NCBI GenBank assembly: GCA_022772675.1
Contig: JALEZW010000030.1
Location: forward strand, 1-64,000
Length of the DNA: 64,000 nt
Direction of reading: 5' to 3'
DNA from: Agathobacter sp.
Lineage (GTDB): Bacteria > Bacillota > Clostridia > Lachnospirales > Lachnospiraceae
Position numbers and translations under genes: made by a program. Positions 55,066-62,815 of this stretch are shown one piece after another. The notes beneath the pieces are model-generated. The model had not been told where the DNA came from and searched no databases. It saw only the letters and a list, made by a program, of their open reading frames with translations. Position 1 is the first letter of the stretch; each line of letters opens with the position of its first letter.

Positions 55066-55151
55066 GCGCCGACCGGAGCGAAGCGTAGACTTGCGTAGCA
55101 ACGGAGCAATTCGTGTATCAAATGAGGGGCAAAATACCTTTTGGCCCTCAT
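55066..55151. repeat. Intergenic repeat copies (GCGCCGACCGGAG and ATGAGGG families)
   Basis: 55066-55112 matches the reverse complement of 17890-17936 at 40 of 47 positions. Immediately after, ATGAGGGGCAAAA...TTTTGGCCCTCAT (55122-55151) is a hairpin of the ATGAGGG family. A second short hairpin CAGACATCC/GGATGTCTG lies at about 55042-55060. This is the only content between the HD-GYP gene and the ABC genes; the roughly 290-bp gap holds no clear gene. Confidence 0.75.
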
Positions 55152-55252
55152 ATCATTATATACGATAATAAAGAAAAGACCAATAATTTTTCTTTATTTT
55201 TTGCAAGATTACCTTTATATAACGCCCACATACCCCAACTTTCTGTAAAAAC

Positions 55253-55912
55253 TCAATAACTGGTATAACGTTTATTTAAAATTCCGCCTAATGCAAAAAA
55301 CAACACTCCCATCAGGATAAACCAGACATATTTAGTTCCAAACATAAAGGCGGACATCCCCTCAGGTTCATAAAACGACCATACCGGTGCCTTTGATCCA
55401 CTCCCGACAATGGCAAGGAAGGAATAACATAATGTTGGAATCATCGCAACTGAAATACTCCTCAAAAGATAACTCAAAAAATATGCCATTCCTGCCATAA
55501 AAAAATAAATAATCACCAGATGAAGCCATTCCCAAATTAATGACGGGTATAACGTGACATACCACACAAAAAATATTGTGTTGGTTATGGAATACAGGAT
55601 ATAGAAAAAGCAGATCTCACCGATTTTCATTCGATTGGTTACATAAAAGACCTCATTTCCCTTTACATCTATATTTTGGATCAAATGCAGATAAATCCAA
55701 AATGTAGACAAAAAGGGAGACAACATCTGCACATTATATACAATACCGGAATATGTATGTTCATCTGCCCCATAATGCACATAACTCATGCAGGCCACTG
55801 ACGGTATGATTGTATCGTTGACAAGAAATGGCACCCAAAACAAAATTCCAAGGGATCGGATCATGCATCTCCAATGACTGATTTTTCTACTTATACTTCT
55901 CTTGTTATCCAT
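55253..55912 (-). CDS. ABC-2-like membrane protein
   Basis: A 219-residue polytopic membrane protein with about six hydrophobic segments and no soluble domain. It overlaps the ATP-binding protein gene by 22 nt and is the last gene of the sigma-anti-sigma-ABC run. It is likely a permease subunit of that transporter; sequence similarity to known permeases is not obvious, and substrate is unknown. Confidence 0.72.
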   Translation of the reverse strand: MDNKRSISRKISHWRCMIRSLGILFWVPFLVNDTIIPSVACMSYVHYGADEHTYSGIVYNVQMLSPFLSTFWIYLHLIQNIDVKGNEVFYVTNRMKIGEICFFYILYSITNTIFFVWYVTLYPSLIWEWLHLVIIYFFMAGMAYFLSYLLRSISVAMIPTLCYSFLAIVGSGSKAPVWSFYEPEGMSAFMFGTKYVWFILMGVLFFALGGILNKRYTSY

Positions 55913-56739
55913 ATATATCCATCCTCAACGGTAGACTCGGTCAACTTCCCATCCAGCATCTCTTCGGATACTACTCTGATCAGTTTTTGATTTTTTTCCT
56001 GCGTTTTGGTAATCATAATGCAGTGGCTCTTCTGTTGTTCATACTGGTTTTCTGTCAGTTGATATACTTTTCCGCCAGCCTCATCTGCCAGTTGTTCCGG
56101 AGAATACACCCCAATTATTTTTCCCGATTTCATTACCAGAATATAATCGCATAATGCTTCGATATCAGACACAATGTGCGTAGAGATCAGCACAATTCTG
56201 TTGGACTGCCGATTATCCAAAATCAGATTTTGGAATCTTAATCGTTCTTTGGGATCGAGCCCGGCTGTGGGCTCATCAAACAAGAGTACCTGAGGATGAT
56301 TGAGAAGCGCCTGTGCAATTCCCAGTCTTCTGCGCATTCCGCCGGATAGAGTTCGCACCTTATCCTCTTTTTTCTCTGACAAATTTACTGCCGCCAGCAC
56401 CGAATCTATCATTTCAGGCAGCTCCTTTTGTGATACATTCTTTAAATCCCCAAAATATTCCAGGAATTCTCTTACCTTTAATTCTTTTAACCCCTCAAAT
56501 TCCTGCGGAAGATATCCGAGAATACTCTGGTATTCTTTCGAAGTCATGACATCTTTCTGATTCCAGCATATTTTTCCTTTCGTCGGCTGGTATAACCCCG
56601 CAATACAACGGAGAAGGGTAGTCTTTCCTGCCCCATTATCCCCCAGCACTCCATAAATTCCCTGCTTCAGCTGCAGATTTACGGAACTCAGTGCCTCCTT
56701 CTTTCGAAACTTTTTGCTTACTGACCTAATCTCCAACAT
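55891..56739 (-). CDS. ABC transporter ATP-binding protein
   Basis: A 282-residue ATPase: Walker A GDNGAGKTT near 33, Q loop YLPQEFEG near 76, signature LSGGMRRRLGIAQ near 133, Walker B VLLFDEPTAGLDP near 153 and the H loop ISTHIV. A C-terminal extension of about 70 residues looks like the accessory domain of ABC-2 exporters (lantibiotic, antibiotic or lipid). It lies between two membrane-protein genes, 21 nt after the upstream one. A GGAGGG site precedes the ATG. Confidence 0.93.
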   Translation of the reverse strand: MLEIRSVSKKFRKKEALSSVNLQLKQGIYGVLGDNGAGKTTLLRCIAGLYQPTKGKICWNQKDVMTSKEYQSILGYLPQEFEGLKELKVREFLEYFGDLKNVSQKELPEMIDSVLAAVNLSEKKEDKVRTLSGGMRRRLGIAQALLNHPQVLLFDEPTAGLDPKERLRFQNLILDNRQSNRIVLISTHIVSDIEALCDYILVMKSGKIIGVYSPEQLADEAGGKVYQLTENQYEQQKSHCIMITKTQEKNQKLIRVVSEEMLDGKLTESTVEDGYIWITREV

Positions 56740-56760
56740 TGTTCAGTCCTCCCTGTATCA

Positions 56761-58404
56761 TCATATCGCAATCGAACGTGTAATAATCTGATTTTTTCCA
56801 TCGTGCTGGTTAACCACCTGATTTACGTTCGGAACACAAAATACGATGGTATTTTTCCGTCCCAGGTCAGTCAAGCGATTCTCCATCATTTCGTAATATT
56901 TCGTCAAACCTTTCTCGCCCATTACTTGTCCATCATATATATTTACTCCATATAAATATGGATAAACAATGCTATTTCCATTACTTAAGACTTTTCTGCA
57001 ATAGAAACCACTCAGTATCGTGACTCCATCGCTTTTTCCGTGATACCACTTTCCGTTCTTTTCCAAATTGGTATACAAGGTCTGATCTGTATTCACCTTC
57101 ACAGCAAACTCCGTATTCGGATTCACGAAACACTCTTTAAAGTCATAAGTCTCACGATCAAACAGAGGGACAAATCCGGTCCTGGGGTAATACGCAAAAT
57201 ATCCCGGTAGAAAAATTCCCTGTATATTGGAATAATAAGCCGGACTACATCCACTGTATACCAGACGAATCTTTTGGATATTCAGATTCTCCGTGTTCTT
57301 CACTGTTATATAATCCCCCTCCTGAGATACTTTTAACGGGTGATTATTTCCATCGGAGACGGATTTTACCTTGTATCCATGATACAGAGTCATCTTATAT
57401 TCCGGCAGAGATTCATCTACCTCCATTAACACATCTGCCGTCAGCCTAAGCCCCACCGACAACTCCATCCGGTATGACCGAATATGGTAACCGCCTTCCT
57501 CGTCTCTTAGCTTTGCATTCTGAATGGAATAATAATACTGATCATGGGCCAATGTATTTGCAGGATTCCCATTCATAATCACTTTCGAAGACGGCACCAG
57601 GTAGACCAGAAGACATACACAACTAAGCAAAGCGCTCAGTTTCCCCCACTTCCTTGTTCTTGGGACGCTCAGAAAAATTCCCGTCAATACAGCTGCGCAC
57701 CAAAATAAAATTAACGCAACCCGGTATGGCAGTAAAGATTCCCCAAAAGAATAATTTGGTGCAAATTTTGTATATACAAGGGGCATAATATTAAACAATT
57801 CCACAAAGCGGTATACCGGTGATTTTCCATCTGTAGACTGACTGATCTGTCCCGCCAGCTCCTCCGAATAGGGTGACACAAGGTAAGCTGCCAGGATCAT
57901 GGTAAAGTAAGGAACAAACCTGTTTCGAAATCTTGACAAAAAAGAACCGATCAATAATCCTAATTCCATAATCAGGAAAATATTTAATAACATATTCCAA
58001 ATGATATGTTTTATGTACTCACCATTTGGATCTTTGATATGATAAAAGGAATAGCAACAAATGACACATAAAATTAAAAACAGTGTAACCATGCATATCC
58101 ATATGGAAAGCACAATACCTGCGCTCCAAAATGGCTGCCCGTTTTTTCCTTCCGGTGTCGCGGCGGCGGCTTCTGCAATCCCCGTTGCTTTCAATTTTTT
58201 ATGGTATTCATATGATAAAAACATCGTAATGATAAATAAATACAGGGATAGACTTAATGCCTGCTGTAACTGGGCAGGAATCATTCCGATTCCTGTCCTG
58301 CCATAATAACGAAATGCATAGCATCCGCAAAAAGGTAGAGTGAGAAGAGCAATCCCTATCAATAACTTCGATCTGTAAAATACTCTTGCAGCATCTTTTA
58401 TCAT
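56761..58404 (-). CDS. Large ABC-2-like membrane protein with extracellular domain
   Basis: A 547-residue protein with about six hydrophobic segments in the first 275 residues, then a large soluble domain (about 285-547) of beta type (ELSVGLRLTADVLMEVDES, YKVKSVSDGNNHPLKVSQ). This resembles permeases joined to an extracytoplasmic domain. The start overlaps the DUF4179 stop in TAATG, so the genes are coupled. The substrate is unknown; envelope stress or antimicrobial resistance is possible given the sigma factor upstream. Confidence 0.7.
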   Translation of the reverse strand: MIKDAARVFYRSKLLIGIALLTLPFCGCYAFRYYGRTGIGMIPAQLQQALSLSLYLFIITMFLSYEYHKKLKATGIAEAAAATPEGKNGQPFWSAGIVLSIWICMVTLFLILCVICCYSFYHIKDPNGEYIKHIIWNMLLNIFLIMELGLLIGSFLSRFRNRFVPYFTMILAAYLVSPYSEELAGQISQSTDGKSPVYRFVELFNIMPLVYTKFAPNYSFGESLLPYRVALILFWCAAVLTGIFLSVPRTRKWGKLSALLSCVCLLVYLVPSSKVIMNGNPANTLAHDQYYYSIQNAKLRDEEGGYHIRSYRMELSVGLRLTADVLMEVDESLPEYKMTLYHGYKVKSVSDGNNHPLKVSQEGDYITVKNTENLNIQKIRLVYSGCSPAYYSNIQGIFLPGYFAYYPRTGFVPLFDRETYDFKECFVNPNTEFAVKVNTDQTLYTNLEKNGKWYHGKSDGVTILSGFYCRKVLSNGNSIVYPYLYGVNIYDGQVMGEKGLTKYYEMMENRLTDLGRKNTIVFCVPNVNQVVNQHDGKNQIITRSIAI

Positions 58405-59579
58405 TATTGATACCCTCTCTTTCCGTGATTCTCTCCTGCTTTTTCCGCTTTCAGTATTTGTTTCCCGTCTCCGATGGACAGATAGATTTCCTCCGGAAGG
58501 CCGAGATCTTCGTAGCAGTTTTCACAGGTAAAGCTGTGGTCACCATTTTCTTTACAGGTGCCTCCGGCTATGACATTCCCGGGAATCACATTACCATTTT
58601 TGTCACACAGATCGATAAAGGTTCCGGTGGCATCATCGGATGAACCTGCGCTTTCATAGGTAACAGTCAGATAGGTTCCCACCTCCGTGGACTTTAAAGT
58701 AATCCCTTTGATCTGTTGAATTAAGGTGTCAGACAGTTTTGCAGCTTCTTCGGAAGAGATACGGTAGTCGGCGCTCTGTGCAGTACTTTTATCCGTGACA
58801 CGGATTTTTAAGGTGCTGTCGTTACACACTGTTGTATTTTTGCTTCCGGCATGAAATACAAGGGATGGCTGCAAATGAACTGTAAACATTTTATCCCTTG
58901 TCAGACGCTTGCCGGCAACAATCACAGATAATTCTCCGGAACCGGTCTGCTTGCTGTCCGACATTGTTTTATGAATCGTACTTTCCGACGAGCTGTCAAA
59001 ATCCATATATACAGATACGGGTGTCAGATGCCGTATCCTGCAGTAGTCCTCGATAGACTGGCTGCTGCCTTTTCCTTCTGCTATTCCGGACACCGGATCT
59101 GTGACATCTGTTGTTTCAGGAAGAAGTAAATACTCCTCCGGATTTTTTAGCGAAATACGGAGTGTGGCAACCATATAATCACTGTCACATAATACTTCCT
59201 GCACCTGATAGTCCAGAATCTCTTTGCCGGTATTTTTGTTCTGCACAGTTACGGAGGGATCTTTATCAATCAGGCTTTCCATTTGTTTGTCGATGCCCCG
59301 GCCGCCGGATTGCTTTGTAAAATAGTCCAGTCCAAAATATCTGACTGCCGCAAAGGTGACGGTGGAGCCAACCAGGAGCGTGACTGCAAATGCAGCGGCA
59401 ATCTGTGCCGGCTTCCAGTAATAGGGCTTAAGTTTGTTCTTTCTGTTGCCATTCTTTACACATTGTTTTGTATTTTCATCTCTCTTTACTTTCTTTAAAA
59501 TTTCCTGATTCAGAGCGGCGGTTGGTATTTCACCTTCGTGTAATGCCTTTTTCAGCAATTCTTCTATATTATCTTTCAT
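58404..59579 (-). CDS. DUF4179 membrane anti-sigma factor
   Basis: A 391-residue protein: a short cytoplasmic N-terminal region (about 1-53; MKDNIEELLKKALHEGE), one transmembrane segment (about 54-77), and an extracellular DUF4179 domain. It is encoded next to an ECF sigma factor whose end it overlaps by 11 nt, the usual sigma/anti-sigma arrangement. It should hold the sigma factor until a surface signal is sensed. The ATG at 59579 has GGAGGAAA 9 nt upstream; the longer reading from 59696 is inside the sigma gene and has no site. Confidence 0.85.
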   Translation of the reverse strand: MKDNIEELLKKALHEGEIPTAALNQEILKKVKRDENTKQCVKNGNRKNKLKPYYWKPAQIAAAFAVTLLVGSTVTFAAVRYFGLDYFTKQSGGRGIDKQMESLIDKDPSVTVQNKNTGKEILDYQVQEVLCDSDYMVATLRISLKNPEEYLLLPETTDVTDPVSGIAEGKGSSQSIEDYCRIRHLTPVSVYMDFDSSSESTIHKTMSDSKQTGSGELSVIVAGKRLTRDKMFTVHLQPSLVFHAGSKNTTVCNDSTLKIRVTDKSTAQSADYRISSEEAAKLSDTLIQQIKGITLKSTEVGTYLTVTYESAGSSDDATGTFIDLCDKNGNVIPGNVIAGGTCKENGDHSFTCENCYEDLGLPEEIYLSIGDGKQILKAEKAGENHGKRGYQ

Positions 59580-60108
59580 ATCCCATTTCCTCCAGTTTTT
59601 CTTTGATTTTTTCTCTTGACCGCTGCAGTCTGCTGGTAACAGTCCCTTTGCTGATATGTAATTGTTCGGCGATTTCTTTCGTGGAAAGATCAACACTGTA
59701 ATACATCAGAACAATGACCCGGTATTTTTCCGGCAGGTCATGAATCGCTGCTCTTAGCATTGCACTTGTTTCCCTGTGGATACAGGAAGTAAGCAGATCC
59801 GGTGTGGTAGCCGCAGAGTATTCCGAAGGGGAATCGGATAAATCTTCCTCTTTTAACACGTGGGAGGGTGCGATTTTCTGCCTTCGTTTTTCTTTGCGCC
59901 ACTGATTTTTCCACAGATTTGCTGTAATCCCGATAAGATATTTTTTTGCCTCCTCGACTGCAATGGTTTTGTCAATTTCCAGTGCTTTTAAAAAGGTGTC
60001 CTGGTACAAATCATCCGCAAGAGTTCTGCTTCCTGTGAGAAAACAGCAGAATCGGTATATATCCGTTCCGTATTTTTCTATGCATACTTCAATCTCCTCT
60101 GCATTCAT
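59569..60108 (-). CDS. ECF-type RNA polymerase sigma factor
   Basis: A 179-residue sigma-70-family factor with region 2 (about 10-75; DLYQDTFLKALE, YLIGITANLWKNQWRKEKRRQ) and region 4 (about 118-172; LPEKYRVIVLMYYSVDLSTKEIAEQL and KGTVTSRLQRSREKIKEKL, the helix-turn-helix). The first gene of the sigma-DUF4179-ABC operon. AAGGAGA precedes the ATG. It probably directs its own operon, whose promoter was not identified with certainty. Confidence 0.93.
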   Translation of the reverse strand: MNAEEIEVCIEKYGTDIYRFCCFLTGSRTLADDLYQDTFLKALEIDKTIAVEEAKKYLIGITANLWKNQWRKEKRRQKIAPSHVLKEEDLSDSPSEYSAATTPDLLTSCIHRETSAMLRAAIHDLPEKYRVIVLMYYSVDLSTKEIAEQLHISKGTVTSRLQRSREKIKEKLEEMGYER

Positions 60109-60258
60109 GTGAATCTCCTTTGTAATGAAAAGCTTTTCGTTTCATCGATGAACGATTACCCTTACAACTATATCATGTCGTCACTTCCATATTGATTGCA
60201 AGTTAATGAATCTTTATGATAGATTTTATCAATTTTTGTAACTATTCAGAACCCCTTA

Positions 60259-60418
60259 GAATAAGATAAGTAGATTCGTCATGCCTGCATGTAAGAAGCT
60301 ACTTATCTTATTCGTAAGGGGGCTCGAATAGAGCCACCTCCCCATGTATGAGCAAAATTAGCTGCGAAGCAGCGAGAAAGCACGACTTGTCGTGCGTTTT
60401 TGCAAATGCATGGGGAGG
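60259..60418 (+). repeat. Multi-stem structured intergenic repeat
   Basis: Arms 60259-60273 and 60299-60313 form a perfect 15-bp stem (GAATAAGATAAGTAG/CTACTTATCTTATTC). A GGCTC/GAGCC hairpin follows (60321-60335). CCTCCCCATG (60337-60346) pairs perfectly with CATGGGGAGG (60409-60418) around two further hairpins: GCTGC-GAA-GCAGC (60361-60373) and GCACGAC-TT-GTCGTGC (60380-60395), the latter followed by GTTTTT. 60287-60350 is shared with 17111-17174 in inverse orientation. No gene is seen here. Confidence 0.8.
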
Positions 60419-60505
60419 GGTTTTGAATAGACACTTTTTTATTTTTGAAAGAGAAATACATGTTGGAAAAGCCATCTGTCTGAATAGACCGGCATTTTCA
60501 TCATA

Positions 60506-60536
60506 TGATATAAGGGTCAAAAGGACCCTCATATCA
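60506..60536. repeat. ATGAGGG/CCCTCAT dispersed hairpin
   Basis: TGATATAAGGGTC (60506-60518) and GACCCTCATATCA (60524-60536) form a 13-bp stem with one mismatch around AAAAG. Members of the same family lie at 40296-40325 and 55122-55151. Confidence 0.75.
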
Positions 60537-60600
60537 TCATATGGAACATCGTAACTAATGAAATTAAGCATAGCTGGAAGGATTTATGAGGTTGTTTATA

Positions 60601-61045
60601 AATTTGACATACGCTGGTACGGGTGGAATTGAGGAATTAGAAGAAACACCCGTATAATGAACCGATACTGTACGGGTGAATTTGAACTTTTAAAAAAAAA
60701 CCGTACAATCAGCCGATACTGTACGGGTGAGTTTGAATTTTATGAAAAACACCCGTACAATCAGCCGATACTGTACGGGTGAAATCGAACTTTATGAAAA
60801 AACCCCGTACAATCAGTCGATACTGTACGGGTGAATTTGAGCGTTTTGAAAAAAAACCGTACAACCAGTCAAACTGTATGCGTGAAATCGAACTTTATGA
60901 AAAACACCCGTACAATCAGTCAAACTGTACGGGTGAGTTTGAGAAATATAAATAACACCTGTACAATAGACCGAAACTGTCCGGGCGAATTTACTCATTT
61001 TGAAAAAACGTCCGTACAGCGTGCCGAGACTGTACGGCTGAATTA
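60601..61045. repeat. Tandem array of ~52-bp terminator-like repeats
   Basis: Eight full units and one half unit repeat with a spacing of 51-54 bp; the equivalent G of CTG falls at about 60616, 60670, 60721, 60773, 60825, 60876, 60927, 60979 and 61032. Each unit has a CACCCGTACA/TGTACGGGTG stem around a 10-12-nt loop. On the minus strand the stem is followed by TTTTTCAT or a longer T-run, the signature of an intrinsic terminator. Central units are nearly identical and the outer ones diverge. Spacers are conserved too, so this is not a CRISPR. It lies directly after the minus-strand lysozyme gene ending at 61112. Confidence 0.9.
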
Positions 61046-61111
61046 GAGAATCGCGACAAGACCCTGTCCAATCCCTTATAAGAGCCCAACAATACTCTAA
61101 TTTCCAGTAAA

Positions 61112-61948
61112 TCAGACCGACAACACCATGGGTTTGGAATCAGGGACAACCACTTTCTTGTTTGAGGAGCTGAACCTGACAGTATCCGTGCAACCACCCG
61201 GGCTAAGCTTTACCTTTACAGTGGCAGTTGTTCCCTTTTTCATGGAAAGGGAGCTTTTCACAAACTTCACACCGGATGCTTCCATATAGGAATAGTTCAG
61301 ATCACAGAATCCTTTATCCGTGTTAGCACCCTCTAAACTTCCTTCGTTTGTGTACTGCCAGATATCCACTGCTGCCGGAAGTTTCGGTCTGCTTTCCCCG
61401 TAAGAGGCTGCCCACACCCTATAGCCCTTCAGCTTTGACCAGTCAAAATAATCCTTGAGATAAGAAGCGCTGGAATAAATCATCGGTGTATATCCGGCAT
61501 CCGCGATGACATCGCAGAAGGCTTTTGCTATAGCTGTGGTATTGCTTTTCCCGTCTGCAAAGCAGCCCTGCTTCTCGATATCGTATGCAAGAGGATAGTC
61601 CAGCTTCCTTCCATCCAGAATCTCCAGACAATACTCTGCCTCCTTCACGGCAGCTTCCGGCGTGCGGACACAGCAGACGTGATAGGCACCGACCTTTAAG
61701 CCGGCAGCCTTTGCCCCCTCATAATTGGCTTCAAACTGGGCATCCACATCCGGTGCCTGTCCCTCCCCGGTGCGCAGCATGACAAAATCCATATCACTTT
61801 CTGCCACCATTTCCCAGTCAACCACGCCATTCTTAGATGATACATCGAAGCCTTTCTGTAATGATAATGCCTGCACCTGTGTGACAGGTAATGCCGCCAG
61901 CAAAAGTGAGACCGCTATGCAGCATATAAAAAACTTTTTCATTCTCAT
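61112..61948 (-). CDS. Secreted GH25 lysozyme-like muramidase with truncated Big2-like tail
   Basis: A 278-residue exported protein. A signal peptide (about 1-28) precedes a GH25 domain (about 30-225): GFDVSSKNG, WEMVAESDMDFVMLRTGEG, VGAYHVC, and YDIEKQGC with the catalytic acidic pair. GH25 enzymes cut the bond between MurNAc and GlcNAc. The final 50 residues begin like a Big2/Ig-like domain (SMKKGTTATVKVKLSPGG, VRFSSSNKKVV) but stop after roughly half, just before the tandem array. The ATG overlaps the HepT stop (TAAATG), with AGGAGG 10 nt upstream. Confidence 0.9.
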   Translation of the reverse strand: MRMKKFFICCIAVSLLLAALPVTQVQALSLQKGFDVSSKNGVVDWEMVAESDMDFVMLRTGEGQAPDVDAQFEANYEGAKAAGLKVGAYHVCCVRTPEAAVKEAEYCLEILDGRKLDYPLAYDIEKQGCFADGKSNTTAIAKAFCDVIADAGYTPMIYSSASYLKDYFDWSKLKGYRVWAASYGESRPKLPAAVDIWQYTNEGSLEGANTDKGFCDLNYSYMEASGVKFVKSSLSMKKGTTATVKVKLSPGGCTDTVRFSSSNKKVVVPDSKPMVLSV

Positions 61949-62361
61949 TTATTCCAATCCTCCTGATCTGCTTCTTCCATTTTTTCCTTCAGCGTCTTTG
62001 CCAGTTCGTCAAACACAGGAATAAAACTGTCGCGGATCAGAAGAATCAACTCATCAATTTCTTCCTCATTGTAAATGTGTACGGAGGAATTTCTTTTTTT
62101 CAGCATTGTGAGCCATACGTCGTCATTTTGTATGAATCCGGTTTTGTATGCCAGCTTTAGAATCTCACGAGGCGATCCGGTTTCTGCATTGGCGACGGAG
62201 TGAAGCTGCAATACTGCCTGCAGGGCTTTCCATGCCAATTCAAATGCCAGATTAAACTGCCCGACAATTCCCGTCCTGTAAATTTCATCTTCACCGGCTT
62301 TAGAAAAATCAGCCCTTTTCAAAATATCTAAGCTGGAAAGAAAATTGTCATATTTTTTCAT
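61945..62361 (-). CDS. hepT: HepT-like HEPN ribonuclease toxin
   Basis: A 138-residue all-helical HEPN protein of the HI0074/HepT family. RNSSVHIY (90-97) fits RX4HXY exactly: Arg90 and His95 form the RNase site, and Tyr97 is the residue that MntA AMPylates. The IVGQFNLAFELAWKALQAVL helix is typical. It follows MntA with a 14-nt overlap and is upstream of the GH25 gene. The ATG at 62361 has GGATGG 11 nt upstream; an ATG at 62376 is also in frame but abuts AAAGG. In the known systems the toxin degrades tRNA or mRNA. Confidence 0.88.
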   Translation of the reverse strand: MKKYDNFLSSLDILKRADFSKAGEDEIYRTGIVGQFNLAFELAWKALQAVLQLHSVANAETGSPREILKLAYKTGFIQNDDVWLTMLKKRNSSVHIYNEEEIDELILLIRDSFIPVFDELAKTLKEKMEEADQEDWNK

Positions 62362-62638
62362 ATATCGTAATTCCATCCTTTTCGATTTCTTTTTTCAATT
62401 CACCAGAAATATTTTCATCATATTCCACAATGTCAAAAGAGAGAAGCGTCCACGCGTTCTCCCTGACATCCCAATAAAAATCGTCAAAATCCCCTCCGCA
62501 GACCGCAAGATCCACATCACTGCGTTCCCGGTGATCTCCTCTCGCCCTGGACCCGAATAATATCAATTTTCGAATATGATGTTTGTCTGCCATTCGAACA
62601 ATGTCATGATAGAGCCTGTCCGGAAGATGATATGTCAT
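62348..62638 (-). CDS. mntA: MntA-like minimal nucleotidyltransferase antitoxin
   Basis: A 96-residue nucleotidyltransferase. GS at 29-30 followed by ten residues and DxD at 41-43 (GSRARGDHRERSDVD) matches the GSX10DXD motif of MntA. Type VII MntA adds AMP to the Tyr of HepT and silences it. The catalytic third Asp is likely in SFDIVEYDE. GAAGGA precedes the ATG. It overlaps hepT by 14 nt, so production is coupled. Confidence 0.88.
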   Translation of the reverse strand: MTYHLPDRLYHDIVRMADKHHIRKLILFGSRARGDHRERSDVDLAVCGGDFDDFYWDVRENAWTLLSFDIVEYDENISGELKKEIEKDGITIYEKI

Positions 62639-62815
62639 AGTGGATTCCTTCTTTCTATATGATTCACATTATATCCCCCCGGATTACAAAAATCAACAGC
62701 CTGAATCATGCCCTGTTTGCGCATCTTTTATTTACATTTTACAAACCCCTGATAACAAATTTTACAACCCCCCTTTATCTTTGATTACAAGACGGAAGGT
62801 ATAGGAGGTTCAGTA

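Noticed and set aside
60601-61045. CRISPR array
   Set aside because: Spacer segments are as conserved as the palindromes, units run head to tail with a constant 51-54 bp period, and no cas genes are present.
60813-61046. Short open frames on both strands of the tandem array
   Set aside because: They follow the repeat period, lack ribosome binding sites and vary with each unit; they are products of the array.
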